64,000 bases of DNA, from NCBI GenBank assembly GCA_027559495.1, contig JAMXSV010000026.1:1116001-1180000 (forward strand). Reading direction: 5' to 3'. A model generated the notes under the pieces. The model was not told where the DNA came from, did no database searches, and worked only from the letters and a program-made list of their open reading frames with translations. A program made the position numbers and the translations under genes. Source of the DNA: Aurifilum marmelostoma. Taxonomy: Eukaryota; Ascomycota; Sordariomycetes; Diaporthales; Cryphonectriaceae. Numbering within the stretch: the stretch's first letter is position 1; each line of letters opens with the position of its first letter. Shown in pieces: positions 23,720 to 35,097 of the stretch.

Positions 23720-25696
23720 ATGAATACGATTCAATCCCCATCCCGCAACACCGATCCGGACCCCTCCTCTACCACCTCCCACTCGTCGTCCACCTTAGAT
23801 CAAGACCAAGACCCAGACCCAGACGCACCGGCAGGGTCGACCACCACCACCCCCCATCGTCATCACTTGCATACACCCACACCCTCCTCCGGTCCCGTCG
23901 TCAGGTTACAGAACGCCGCCGCCGCCTCCTCCTCGTCATCGTCTCCTGCTGCTGCACCTCCTGTGCCCACCTCCATCGCCACCACTGTCGTTACTGCTGC
24001 TGCACCAGCTACTACGACTAACACTGCAGCAGCAGCAGCAGCAGCAGCAGCAGCTACCCCCCGCGATACCAGAGCTGGCCCTCTTCCTCCCCCTCCTCCT
24101 CCTTCTTCCAAGTCCAAGTCCAAGTCCTCTCAGCGGAGATCGACTCTGCCCTTCTCCTTTCCCTTCTTCCAGGTGAGCAGCAACATCTCGGTCACGTCTC
24201 TTGTGCCGTCCACTGCCGAGGGCAAGCCCATACCTCTCGACGACAGCACTGCAGCCAGCCGGACATCTGCCCTGCGCGAGCTCAACAGCAACTTCCCCTC
24301 CCCGGTGGCCCGCCACCAGTACACGAAGTCGTCCGGCGCCCAGAACACCACCTACTCGCAGCCCGTCATCGTTAGGACCTACAGCGGCCCGCCCGGCTCA
24401 CGGGGCCACTCCCGATCCAATTCATACTCTGCCCGCCGCGGAACTCTGTCGACCACTTCGACCTCGGTCTCCTACATCTCCCCGCCTGCCTACTCCAAGC
24501 CCGCTGGGTGGTCGCGACAGAATGGTGGCCTGTTGAACATGGCTCGGCGAAGCGCCAAGAAGAAGCTGCCGTGGCCCTGGAGGCATGGGCAGGAGGAGGA
24601 GCAGAACCCGGCAGACAGGCTGCCGCCCTACGACGCCTTCTCGTTCAAGACCATTATGGCGAACCTGCAGGCCCAGTCGACCGAGATGGACAAGGCCCTC
24701 GACGGCATCGCCGAGATCTATGCCCGTTCGCGGTACAGCTTGAGCAACCAGTACGAGGTGCACGTCGCCCCCCACGGCTCGGGGTCCTCGTTTGTCAGCT
24801 CCGTGCCCTCCTCGTCGGCGAGGAGGCGAGGAGGCCATGCGAGAAACACCAGTCAAGGCCAGGGTGGCGGGCCAACCCTGCAGGCCATACAGTCTGACGA
24901 TGACGAGAACAATGCCGGTGCCAAGTCTCGCCGGAGACGACGGGGTGGTAATCACGGCCGTCGCCGGAGCGGAGCATACAGCACGCTGGAGACCATCATG
25001 TCCTCGAGCAGGTCATCTGAGGAGGACAAGACCAAGAAGAAGTCGGCGGCAGAGCTCGCAGAACAGGTGCGCGGTCGCGCTTCCTCGTCCAAGCCACGTC
25101 GGAACTGGTCCGGGTCCGGGTCTCCAACCACAAGTTCAAAGAGTGATCATGCTGCCGCCAGGAAGGATGTCGATTCTTCGTCGTCGAGAAATGTGACCAG
25201 GAAGCGGTCCAAGTCTTTCGCCAACGCCATCATATTTGCAGATGCTACCAAGAACCAGACGGCAGCAGGCGAGGCGACCGCCTCGCCCCGGAATTCATCT
25301 GCTGCTCTGGTGAGCGAGCCGTCTAAGCCGCAGACGTCTAGCAGTCACCTCGAGATACGAACCACGCCAAATGAGCTGTTTGGCGATGCATCGACACAGG
25401 GCAGCAGCCAGCCCGACTCGACAGAGGGCAGTGATCAGACCGTGACCCAGTTCCTCCAGGGTCTGACGCCGCCACGCGAGGAGCCGCAGGCCTCAACCTC
25501 TCTTATGTCCGGACTAGGCCACTGGGTCCCCTGGAAGGCCGCCTTCTCGAATGCCGCCGCCACCACCACCACCGCGACGCAGCCAGGTGGCGCCCCCGCT
25601 GGGGCCTCAAGCCATGCTGAAGGTAGCCTGCGCGAGCTGCTCAAGAATGTCGATATCAAGCAGCACAAGGGGAAGTCTGTCGAGCGGATCGACTAA
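23720..25696 (+). CDS. Intrinsically disordered Ser/Thr-rich protein of unknown function
   Basis: A single-exon frame encodes 658 residues. I do not recognise a named family. The first ~150 residues are Ser/Thr/Pro/Ala-rich with a polyalanine run from a GCA repeat near 24026. After KRSTLPF-type basic sequence comes a Ser/Tyr-rich linker. A more ordered-looking block follows: a basic, aromatic stretch, ARRSAKKKLPWPWRHG, then YDAFSFKTIMANLQAQ and AEIYARSRYSLSNQYEVHVA, which looks helical and conserved. Basic clusters near KSRRRRRGGNHGRRR could act as nuclear localisation signals. There is no transmembrane segment or signal peptide. I chose the ATG at 23720 for its purine at -3; an in-frame ATG at 23579 would add 47 residues. 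A possible donor (GTGAGC at about 24173) is not needed to keep the frame open. Confidence 0.72.
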   Translation: MNTIQSPSRNTDPDPSSTTSHSSSTLDQDQDPDPDAPAGSTTTTPHRHHLHTPTPSSGPVVRLQNAAAASSSSSSPAAAPPVPTSIATTVVTAAAPATTTNTAAAAAAAAAATPRDTRAGPLPPPPPPSSKSKSKSSQRRSTLPFSFPFFQVSSNISVTSLVPSTAEGKPIPLDDSTAASRTSALRELNSNFPSPVARHQYTKSSGAQNTTYSQPVIVRTYSGPPGSRGHSRSNSYSARRGTLSTTSTSVSYISPPAYSKPAGWSRQNGGLLNMARRSAKKKLPWPWRHGQEEEQNPADRLPPYDAFSFKTIMANLQAQSTEMDKALDGIAEIYARSRYSLSNQYEVHVAPHGSGSSFVSSVPSSSARRRGGHARNTSQGQGGGPTLQAIQSDDDENNAGAKSRRRRRGGNHGRRRSGAYSTLETIMSSSRSSEEDKTKKKSAAELAEQVRGRASSSKPRRNWSGSGSPTTSSKSDHAAARKDVDSSSSRNVTRKRSKSFANAIIFADATKNQTAAGEATASPRNSSAALVSEPSKPQTSSSHLEIRTTPNELFGDASTQGSSQPDSTEGSDQTVTQFLQGLTPPREEPQASTSLMSGLGHWVPWKAAFSNAAATTTTATQPGGAPAGASSHAEGSLRELLKNVDIKQHKGKSVERID

Positions 25697-26818
25697 CGAC
25701 AGTTTGTCTTTCGAGAAAGACTATAACTTGAAAATTTTGATGGGAAGAGAACCAAAAATCGGTGCGATGAAAAATAAAAAAATTGTCATGATCTACAAAC
25801 GGCAAAGGGACAGAAAACTAGAACTACCCAAGATACAGGTTTGTCTTTTTTCTCTTGCCTTTTCCTTTTTTTTTTTTTTTTTTTCTTTTCTCTTTCTTGC
25901 TCTCCCTCCTCGCAGGTCTGGCTGGACAGGGTATATCAAGAATGTTCGCATGATGATATGATGAATGCTATGAGACAAAACGAGGACACGACGGATATTT
26001 TCTTCTTCATCTTTTCCTCGGAAATGGCTGGGCATATTCATTTTCTTGTTTGATGGTGTGAAAAATATCTTGTAACTTCTGTACTGAGTATATAGGTCGG
26101 AAAGCTGTAACGCAGAGAAACATGTCAGATAGTATAGAAAGCCATCGAAAACCAGCAAAAAGGGGGAAGGGGAAGAAAGGTCGGACAAAATAGGAAAACC
26201 CAATGTTTTCTGTGCAGATCAAAAAAAAAAAAAATACTGACTACCGTCAACGGTCCTCCTGTTGGCTATCGAGGCCGGGGTATATATACGCATCATTGAG
26301 CTTGTCCGTGTATGTCATTCACTCACTGATGATGGCAAGACATTTGACACAATCTGTATAAAACATGCCTAGTTGTATGCTTTTTTCTATCGTCTCGTAG
26401 GTCCTATCTATGGGATCGTTCTCGTCAAGGCATCTCACCTCCCTGAAACGTAAAGTCGGAGGATGGTATCCATTTCCTCTTCCACGCCCACCGACGTCCA
26501 AGTCCAACGGTCCATTGAGAAATGAAAGAGACCCTGGATGAAGCCAACCAGACCAAGGCAGTCCAATCAAGACAGCGAGAAGAGCCGCCACGAACACATA
26601 CAAAGTACCTCGTCGTTTCCTATCCCGTTCCGCGTCGAAAGAGTCGCGTCATCAGCTCCCAGAACGTCGAGGAGCACACACATGTACACACATGTGTTGC
26701 ATCATTAAACTCTTCGTTCATCTGCAAGAGTAGACCATATCATGACTCCCCCCCCCCGACCCCCCGTGTTTTCTTTGATTTTCTTTTCTTCCCCTCTCCC
26801 CCGACGTAACGCACCAGC
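25697..26818. other. Intergenic region between convergent genes
   Basis: Contains the 3' ends of the 23.7-kb gene and the convergent polyglutamine gene. T-rich tracts (near 25866-25886), an A14 run near 26221-26234 and a C run near 26750 are present. The one sizeable frame (26319-26603, minus) lacks an ATG near its 5' end and is not called. Confidence 0.55.
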
Positions 26819-29678
26819 TCAGAACTTCCTGAAGTCATATTCGGGAAAAGGAATGTCATCATCATCCAGATCCTTCTCGTGCGCCAGCATGTCGTCGTCG
26901 TCGCCGTCGTCGCCGTCGTCATCCTCCTCATCCGCGGCGCCAGCCTTGCCCTTGTCCCCGACCCGCTCCAGGAACTTCTCGTACTTTTCGTAGTCGAAGG
27001 CCTCGAGCTCGTCCGAGTCGTAGTCCTGGTCCGCGAGGGCCTTGAGCTGGTCGTCCGTCATGGGCTCGACGTCGAGCTCGTCGGAGAGGTCGTCGCCGTC
27101 GGTGTCGGGGTCCTCGCTGCTGTCGTCGTCGTCGTCGTCGGCGCCGGCACGACGGAAGTCCTCGGGCGAGAAGCGGTCGTACTGGCGCAGCAGGGACAGG
27201 AGGAAAGGGTCCTTGATGGACGGGTACTGGTAGTTGTAGTTGGGCTTCTGCTCGTCCGAGGACCAGGCAGGGGCGGCGGGGTGCTGCTGTTGCTGCTGCT
27301 GCTCGTCCTCCTCGTCGTGCTGGAACCCAAACGAGGCCTCGACCCTCTCGTTCTCCTTCCTGACGAGGATGGCCACGGCCCGCCCGTCCCTCTCGTCCTG
27401 CTTGCCGAGGCGCGCGTCGTCGTCGATGATCTTGCGCTGCAGGTAGGGGTCCATGTCGGCCCAGCGGGCGACGATGTCCGGGTCGGTGATGTGGGGGGGC
27501 AAGGGCAGGGGCTGGTCCGTCTCGTTGGAGTACTCGGCGCCCGCGTCGCTGCCGACAGCATTGGCCGCCGGGCCGCCCTGTGGGTTATTCCCCATCGTCA
27601 CGTCCCCAGCTTCCTGCTGCTGGTGCTGGTGCTGCTGCTGTTGAGCCCCTCCGCCGACGGTGGGTTGACCCATGCCCGCGCCGGGGGCAGGCGGCATCTC
27701 CTGGTCCTCGTCGTCGTCGTCGTCCTCCTCCTCCTCATCCGCGTCCTGGTCGCCTCGGCTCGGCTCTCCCGGGTGCGGCTCGTCGTTGGGGTTCCACGGC
27801 ATCCAGAAGGCGCCCGTGTCCTTCTCGAACGGCAGGGCCAGCAGCTCCTCGTCGTTGTCGTCCTGGACGACGGCGAGCTTCTCCTCGCGCGTGAGCGTGG
27901 CCCAGCGGGCCTTCATGGCGTGCTTGGGCTGCCAGTTGTCGTAGTCAAAGGGCACGTTGCCGCAGCGGCCGTAGATGCCCCCGCGGCTGTACCTGCCCTT
28001 GCCCGGCAGGGGCGGCAGCTCGTCGTCGCTCATGTACATCTCGTCCTCGGTGGGGACGAGGTTGCGGCGGCGGGCGAAGTCGACGTGGCCCCAGAAGGCC
28101 ATGTGGACGAGGTGGCGCTTGAGGTCGAGCTGGCGGCGCACGCTCTCCTCGACGACGAGCTCGTCGGGCCGCAGCAGGTGCAGGTAGCCCGCGCCCCAGC
28201 CCTCCCTGTGCTCCTCGCCGAGGTCCGAGGGGTGCACGCCGAAGAAGGCCTCGCCGAGGACGAGGTAGTGCTGGATGACGTCGGAGCGGACAAAGTAGCG
28301 CAGGCGCTGCTGGAGGACCTCCTCGGGGGTGGTGTACCGCTTGCGCCGCAGCAGCTCCCACAGCGGGGTGAGGCCCCTGCGGGCGCCGAGGAAGGTGTCG
28401 GCGAGGGCCCTGCTGCTGGGGCCGAAGACGGGCTCGTTGAAGCGCATCTGCAGCTTGACGTAGAACATCTGCGCGTTGTACAGGTCTTGGTCGGTCCACA
28501 GGTCGCGGTTGTGGACAAAGGCGCGCCGCAGCGCGTTGGTCGCCATGTCCATGAGCATCCAGACCTTGAGGAGCGTCGCGTGCATGGTCCGGGGCAGGCG
28601 GTGGCCCGCCCGCGCCAGGCACGCCAGGATGTCGCGCGCGCGCGTCTCGCGCTGGGCCAGCATCGCCAGGTAGCGGAAGCCCGGCACGCGGCGCACCTCG
28701 GCCTGCGCGGGCTTGGGCCGGGGCGGCGCCGCCCAGGGCGGGCGCGGGATGCTCGCGATGAGGCTCGAGTCCTTCTCCCACGTCTGGCCCGCCGGGTCGA
28801 GGACGGTATGCCTTCCGTAGAACTTCCAGTAGAAGACCCTCCAGCCCGCGGGCGACTTGTGCTGCGCCCAGGCCGCGATGGCCGACTGGAAGCGCGCGTT
28901 GACCAGGTCGTGGAAGGTGCGCGAGACCGAGTACAGCTTGACTATGTCGCGGACGCTGAGGTGCCTGGTCACCTCGATCATGAGCCACCAGTTGGAGCAG
29001 AAGGACTCGATGAGGCGGAAGGCCGGGACGAAGGGGTCGCCGCCGCCGCCGCCGCCTCTGCGCGCGGAGCCGCCGTCGCCCAGGCTGAGGATCCTGCCCG
29101 AGAACTGGCCCTCGAACTCGGAGGACAGGCCCAGGACGGCCTCGTCGAGGGCGGCGCCCGACAGGTTGCGCAGGGTCGAGTCGTAGCCCATGACCTCGGC
29201 GTCGGGCCGGGTGGGCGGGCCGTGCAGGTAGATCTTGCGCGAGCCGTCGTAGAAGCTGTGGGACGACGCGGGCCCGACGCGGCGCCGCTTGCTGGCCTGC
29301 ACCGCCTCGTCCATCTCGTCCTCGTCGAAGTCGGCGTCGCCCAGGTCGGCGAGGCGCTTCTTGCTGTTCTGCTCCCGCTCCCGCGCCTTCATGACCATGT
29401 GGGCGGCGAGCTTGGCCTTGCGCTCGTCGTCGAGCGGGACCTTGGCCTGCCGGCTGAACTCGTTGATCCTCTCCATGGCCGCGCGGTAGATCGGGTGGTT
29501 CAGGAAGGCCTCGGACATTGCAATGTCGCCGTCGCCGTCGGCCGCGTTCTCGGGGCGGGCGCTAGAGCCATCTTGCTGCTGGTTGTAGTAGGCGTTGGCG
29601 CGGTCCTCGTAGCTCATCTCGACATCCTGGTTCGTGCCGGTGATCTGTGGCGATTCTTGTTGGTGAGCTTGCTCTGGG

Positions 29679-29710
<32 letters not shown>

Positions 29711-29982
29711 ACCAGCCACGGGAGGCTGGCCGCCGCCCATCTGCTGAGTGTTCACCACATTCTGTTGGAGACCGTAGGCAGGTTGGACTGGCTCGTGCCA
29801 CTGCTGCGAGGGGAGACCATGCGGTTGCTGAACGCCGCCGCCGAACTGCTGAGCACCGTGGTACTGCTGCGGAGGGAACTGCTGCGTGAAGCCCTGAGGG
29901 TGCTGGCCACCGACGTTGGGCTGCTGGGCGTACATCTGCTGCTGCTGACCGCCGCCAACAGTGACGAGTTGCTGGGCGTGAA

Positions 29983-30056
<74 letters not shown>

Positions 30057-30420
30057 CCGCCGACATTAAAGTGCTGCGCGTAGACCTGACCCTGCTGCTG
30101 TCCATTCCAGTTGTTGGTCGGCTGTGCGTTTGTAAAGTGCTGCTGGCCACCTGCATGGAACGAAGGCGCCGTGGGCAACAAGTGCTGCTGCTGCGGCTGG
30201 TGGAACCCATACTGACCGTGCTGGTTCTGGAAGCCAGGCTGGGCAAGGTGGTGCTGCTGCTGAGGTTGCTGCTGCTGGAGGTGGGGGAAACTGGCCTGCT
30301 GCTGCAGCTGCAGCTGCTGCGGCTGGTGGAAACCATACTGACCCTGCTGGTTCTGGAAGCCAGGCTGGGCAATCTGGTGCTGCTGCTGGGGGTTCTGCTG
30401 CTGGGGGTGGGGGAAACTGG

Positions 30421-30455
<35 letters not shown>

Positions 30456-30638
30456 TGAGCCGCAGCTGATGTGAAGGATTGACCACCGCCGCTGTAGGCA
30501 GACTGCTGTTGGACAGGAGAAGCCGCAGTCATCGGACTGCCGCCTGGGTATCCCGAGGCGAAGAGGCGCTCGTAATAACCAGGCTGATGCTGCTGGGGAG
30601 GCGGCTGTTGCTGCTGTTGCTGGTGCTGCTGCTGCATG

Positions 30639-30671
<33 letters not shown>

Positions 30672-31087
30672 GAAGAAGCCCCCGCCTCCATCGGCTCGCC
30701 CGACGAGACGGCGCCCTGCATGATGGCGCGCTGCGTCAGGACCTGCTGGAAGAGCCAGGCCGTGTGCGCGGGGTGATCGGGATGACCTGGGTGAGTAGCC
30801 TGGTAGACGCGCGCGGGCTGTGAAGGGGGAGGAGACGCGCTCGGGTGGTGGGCAGAGTGGTGCGGGCCAGAGGAGGACTGGGGCGAGAAGGGTAGGTGGC
30901 GGTGGTGGTGGTGGTCGTCGTCGTCGTCGTCGTGGTCGGTTTGGATGGTGTTGGGTTGACTGGCTTCGCCGTTTTGAAGGTGGGTTTGGTTGGGGGAGGG
31001 GCCATTCATGGGCTGGTGGAGGTGGTGGCTGTCGCTGCTGGCTGATGAGGACGACTGGGTGTCGTCTGGCCAGGTGGAGCTGGCCAT
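26819..31087 (-). CDS. Polyglutamine-rich F-box-like protein
   Basis: One uninterrupted frame encodes 1422 residues. Residues ~1-110 are Ser/His/Asp-rich. Residues ~120-490 are Gln-rich, with several pure polyQ tracts, the longest at ~344-368. A conserved section starts near 540 (IYRAAMERINEFSRQAKVP). A basic KRRRVG near 600 could be a nuclear localisation signal. An F-box-like segment lies at ~690-735: FRLIESFCSNWWLMIEVTRH then LSVRDIVKLYSVSRTFHDLV. An extended conserved region runs to ~1120, with YWKFYGRHTVLDP and MPWNPNDEPHPGEP. The C-terminal ~250 residues are strongly acidic. F-box proteins recruit substrates to SCF ubiquitin ligases. Here the F-box assignment rests on pattern only, and the long conserved downstream region is of unknown role. 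The polyQ and acidic parts would also suit a transcription-related cofactor. The ATG at 31087 opens the frame. Confidence 0.82.
29984..30055. repeat. Pure (CTG)24 tract, (CAG)24 on the coding strand
   Basis: Seventy-two uninterrupted bases of CTG on the plus strand encode the longest polyglutamine run of the minus-strand F-box-like gene. Shorter CTG runs lie nearby at about 29683-29709, 30424-30450 and 30643-30671. Confidence 0.97.
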
Positions 31088-32011
31088 TGTGTGAAGTACA
31101 CGATGTGTCTTTTTTTTTTCCTTTTTTTTCCTTCTTCACAAGAGAAGGCTCCAGAAGAGGATAGATGGAAAGGGTGGGGATACAAATTGTCGTCAAGTTG
31201 TTGAGGAGGTTGTTGGCGTGGGTGTGAATAGCATCTCGATGTGCTGGGAAAAGCAGATGGTGGGGTGCGAGAATGTTTGTGTCGATTGTCTGAAAGTTTT
31301 TTGATCGACGGAGGAAGAAAAACAAAAACAAATACGTCGAGGTCGAGGTTTGCTGGTGCAGGTTGTCCTGCTTTTATGTATGCGTTGGCCCAAGCTGGTG
31401 TTGATTCCATCTCGTTCCAGACAATAGGCCAGGGAAGGGGACAATAATAATGGGTGCCTAGCACTGAAAATCAGACGAAAAAAAAAAAAAAAAAAGGGTG
31501 AGCTGCTGCTGGATGCTTCTAGCAACCATCCAGCCTGGCCTTCGAAGACTGTGTGGTGACCAAGGTCGGTCGGTCACTGAGGAGGGAGACCTAGGAGTAT
31601 CAACAGCTCATCACATTGAGAGAAGGGGGGAGTGAGGGTGTCAAGAAAGAGAAATATGTCAAGATACCACAGTGTGTGCCTATTCTCACCAGCAAGCAGT
31701 GTTTGCCAGTGGTCCCAGTATTAGACTAATCATACACCAACGCCAGCCCATCTCTTGAAGTCCTCAATATCTGCCACTGGGGATTGCAGACCTTGACCTG
31801 CACAAGGCCCCAGGAGCCCCCAGGAGCCACCCCCCTCCCTTCCTATAGACTTGGTATGCAGGCATTCTACACCCAGTGTCACCATCCTGTGCCCAACTCC
31901 TAAACATGCATGCACTGCTATTCTTCATAGGCATGAACCAGCTATGATAGATAGCACCTTGCCATCATCCTGATGACCCTGCTGCTCTTGTTTGCCCTTG
32001 AGGGGAGGAGA
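31088..32011. other. Intergenic region between two same-strand genes
   Basis: This must hold the promoter and 5' leader of the polyglutamine gene and the 3' end of Hat2. T-rich tracts occur just upstream of the polyQ start (31109-31132) and an A17 run lies near 31479-31495. No other gene is seen. Confidence 0.55.
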
Positions 32012-33513
32012 CTATCGATCCAGCTCATCCAGGGGCATCTCGGCATTGTCATGGCCAACAATGGACTCGGCAGGCTTCCAGATCTGCAGCACATTGTCCT
32101 CGGCAGCGCTGGCAACAAGCCAAGGCTCGTTGGGGTTCCAGCTAAAGTCAGCCAGGTGGTTGGTGTGACCACCATGCATAAACAGCCTGTATCGTTGTAG
32201 TAGTTATTTTTGTCAATCAGTAAACTGCAACAAGCATGGGATGGTGGTATGAGGAGGGTCAGGAGGTGGGCGGGGGGGGGGGGGAGTCCAGCACACTTAC
32301 AGCTCGGGTGGGCCGTCTTCAGCGTCCTCAGGAGTCTGCTCCTCGCCTATACGGGTCAGGTCCCAGAAGACGACCCGTCGGTCATAGCTTCCGCTGCCGA
32401 GGATGCCAACCTCCTGCGGGTGCCACGACAGAGAGGTCACGGCATCGTTGTGGCCCTCGAGGGAGTGGACCTTCTCCTTGGCGTTCCTTATATCCCAGAT
32501 ACCAATGGTCTTGTCGGCAGACGCCGTGGCAATCAGGAACTCGGAGCCGGGGTTGAAGGCCAGCGCGTTGAGGGCGTCGCTGTGGCCGCCCTTGACGACC
32601 AGGGCGGACCGGGTGTCGTCAGCCTGGCGGGTATCGATGACCTGGAGGGTCAGGTCGTCCGAGACGGTGCCGATGAAGTGCTTGGCGACGGGGTGGTACT
32701 GGACATCGTTGACGATCTGGTGGTGATGCGTAAAGGTCCGCGACGGCGTGACCTGTTTTCCATTCATGGTCTTGAGGTCCCTAGACGGCAGAGAAGAAGA
32801 GAGAAAAACTACCGTCAGCAAACAGCGCATACGAGGTCTGCAGCTTCTTCTCATTTGACTCACCAGAGGCGCACAGTGGTGTCCTCGCTGCCAGAGGCCA
32901 GCCAGCCAGCCTCGTGCGGGCTCCAGCTCAGGCCGAAGCCCTCCTTCTCGTGGCCGACCAGCTCGACGTCGGGGCTCACGGTGCCGGCCACGGTGGGGAT
33001 GGAGCTGTGCTTGGTGCGGTTGTAGATGAGGATCCTGCCGTCGACGCACAGGGTGGCGATCATGTCGGGGTTCTGGGGCTGGTAGCGGGCCTTGTTGACC
33101 TCGCCCGGGTGGTCCATCTTCTGGACAATGTTCATCCGTATGGCGGCAGCCTCCTGGCCGTAGCCGCCAATCTCGCCGCGGTCCTCGTCGTAGTTGTTGG
33201 CGCTGGGCTCGACGGACTTTGGGATCTCGACCTCGGCGATCTGGAGGTAGTTGTTGGCACCGGGGGCGGTGTGCGTGCCCAGGAGCAGCCGGTGGACGCG
33301 ATAGTTCTTGCCCTCGGGCTCCTTGACGTCCGGGAACCACTGCGTGGTCAGGGTCGGCCACTCGAGGGCGGTGCTCAGGATCATGTCGTACAGGAACGGG
33401 CTGTTCTTCTTCCACGTCTTGTACTCCTCGTTGATCACCTTCTCCTCCTGCTCGGCATCCTGATCGTGCTCCACGTCGACGTCCATGTCGTCGACAACGG
33501 CAGCGGGTGCCAT
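32012..33513 (-). CDS. hat-2: Histone acetyltransferase type B subunit 2 / RbAp48-like WD40 protein
   Basis: Three exons on the minus strand: 33513-32864, 32780-32301 and 32186-32012, giving 434 residues. Introns of 83 bp (GTGAGT...TAG) and 114 bp (GTAAGT...CAG) are both phase 2. The first restores the Trp of TTVRLW and the second the Leu-Leu before FMHGGHTNHLADFSWNP. The N-terminal helix (EEKVINEEYKTWKKNSPFLY and ALEWPTLTTQWFPD) is the histone H4-binding signature of the RbAp46/48, Hat2 and Msi1 family. A seven-bladed WD40 propeller follows, with GHEKEGFGLSWSP, GHSDALNALAFNP, GHNDAVTSLSWHP and GHTNHLADFSWNP repeats. The family chaperones H3/H4 in the HAT-B, CAF-1, PRC2 and Rpd3-type complexes. 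In filamentous fungi one such protein can serve several of these. Length is typical. The acidic N-terminus begins at the only suitable ATG. Confidence 0.95.
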
Positions 33514-35097
33514 GGTGGGGGGGGGGGGGACGATGGGGCGATGAGCTGGATGGGTAAAGGGAGTAGTAGTAGTAGTAGTGGTAGTAGTAGTAGTAGGTCG
33601 GTCCTCCGAGGATGGATTGCGGCAAGACTGGGTGGATGTTGGTGATTGTTCGGGGGTGGTTGTCGGGAAAGAGGAAGAACAAGGATTGAGAAGGCTGCAG
33701 GTTTTCAATCAAAAGAGAGACGACGGCGGCGGCTTTTGCCCTGTCGCAAGCCAAAAGAACGCGCCTTTACGCGTTGAGTGTTAGAGCGAAAAAGGCGGGG
33801 AGCACCGGCAGAATTTACGGCAGGGGTCAAGCTCTGAGGGCCGGGGAGAGAGCGGGCCTCCACCCCATGCAAGCTGCCGCTGGAGCCCTGCGTGCGTCTG
33901 ATTGGCCCACAGCCCCTGCTGTCCCGATTGGGATAGATACAACACAAGACAGCAGCTGTGGTCGTCAGAATGTCCGTCACCAATTCTTTCCTTTTCCCCT
34001 TCTTTTCTTTTTTTTATGAGTCCAGATCGAATCTCGTAGCAGTATACTGTACATGGTGACTCATAGATATATCACAGAAGAAGCAAATAGCTGAGGCCGG
34101 ACCACAGCATCGTGCCAGCTTTTGCGGATCACCAACCTGATATCGATATGATGAGATGGAACACAGCGTAGGAAAGAATATGAGCCAACTGCTTATATGG
34201 AGATGGAGTATGTAGCATGCAATTTATAGTCATGATAACTCCCTGTGAGAACTGACAGTTATTGCTATTCTAACTTGGGCGAATTGCCCTACTCGACAAG
34301 GCTGCTGTGTTCATGTCCTCCTCCTGCACGACAAGCAACATGCCAGTCCACTGTTTGGCCACGGCTCAAGATAATTCACAGAGGATGAGGCATTCTAGAA
34401 GATCATGTATTCTGATATACGAGGTGATACTGTGACATGGAGAAGGGAACCACCTAGACACGTTTAGAAGGTCTCGTGGCCTATTATATAAGGGCTCCTG
34501 CTCGTCGAATATTGACATGACCGAGTGATGTGAAGATCGAAGCTGGTTCTATCAAGCAGCAAGGTGTTGAGTGAGGGTAATGGCTCACGATGAGTACGGT
34601 CGAGAAGAGGGCACCTATAAAGGTACAAGGCCCTACTCCAGACGAGGGCTGTCAGAAGGAGGTGCTTCACCACACTCACCACCAAAAAACATCACCTCTC
34701 GTTACCTACAAAGGTCCCGAGAAAAAAAGAAAAAAAGACAGACCAAAAAAAAAAATATCGTGTGTTGCCTGACTCGAACTACTGACCTTCGTTGCGAGCC
34801 GACGCCTCCCCATTCCACCCACCCACACTCGCCCAGGGGACCACAAGGAAACGCAATGGTTCGGCGTCACATACCACTGTGCCATTGTGGATTTGGTTGC
34901 CATCTTTTCGAATGCCTCTATAAACCCAACACGGCAGGAAAGGCCTCTGCCGTCTGATCTTGGCTGCGGTATATACTTGCCTGCACCAACCAACGTGCCC
35001 GCCCACCCCCCGCCCACCCTTTTGAGAACACAAGCCAGCCCGTAAAGCAGCAAACTTGACCACTGCCATTCCCTCACTATGCCCACACAGCTTCTCC
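33514..35097. other. Intergenic region between Hat2 and the methyltransferase gene
   Basis: Contains the Hat2 promoter, with a G run near 33520 and a TAG/TAC trinucleotide patch near 33563-33598, and the 3' end of the methyltransferase gene. The middle (34020-34560) looks like unique non-coding DNA. A block at 34750-34920 has weak tRNA-like boxes but does not fold (see rejected items). Confidence 0.5.

Noticed and set aside
26319..26603. Minus-strand frame with a hydrophobic start downstream of the polyQ gene
   Set aside because: There is no ATG near the 5' end of the frame, and it lies in the expected 3' untranslated region.
26879..30469. 1196-codon open frame on the plus strand opposite the polyglutamine gene
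   Set aside because: It is rich in Leu/Val/Arg runs that are the exact antisense of polyQ and GC-rich codons. It has no recognisable domain, and the minus-strand frame has clear conserved protein sequence.
32914..33645. 243-codon plus-strand frame opposite Hat2
   Set aside because: Antisense shadow of a GC-rich WD40 gene, with no conserved motif of its own.
34750..34920. Possible tRNA on the minus strand (TGGCACAGTGG box, AGTTCGAGTC box, T-rich 3' end)
   Set aside because: No pairing acceptor strands, the T stem does not pair, and there is no T33. It could be a remote relic but is not supportable.
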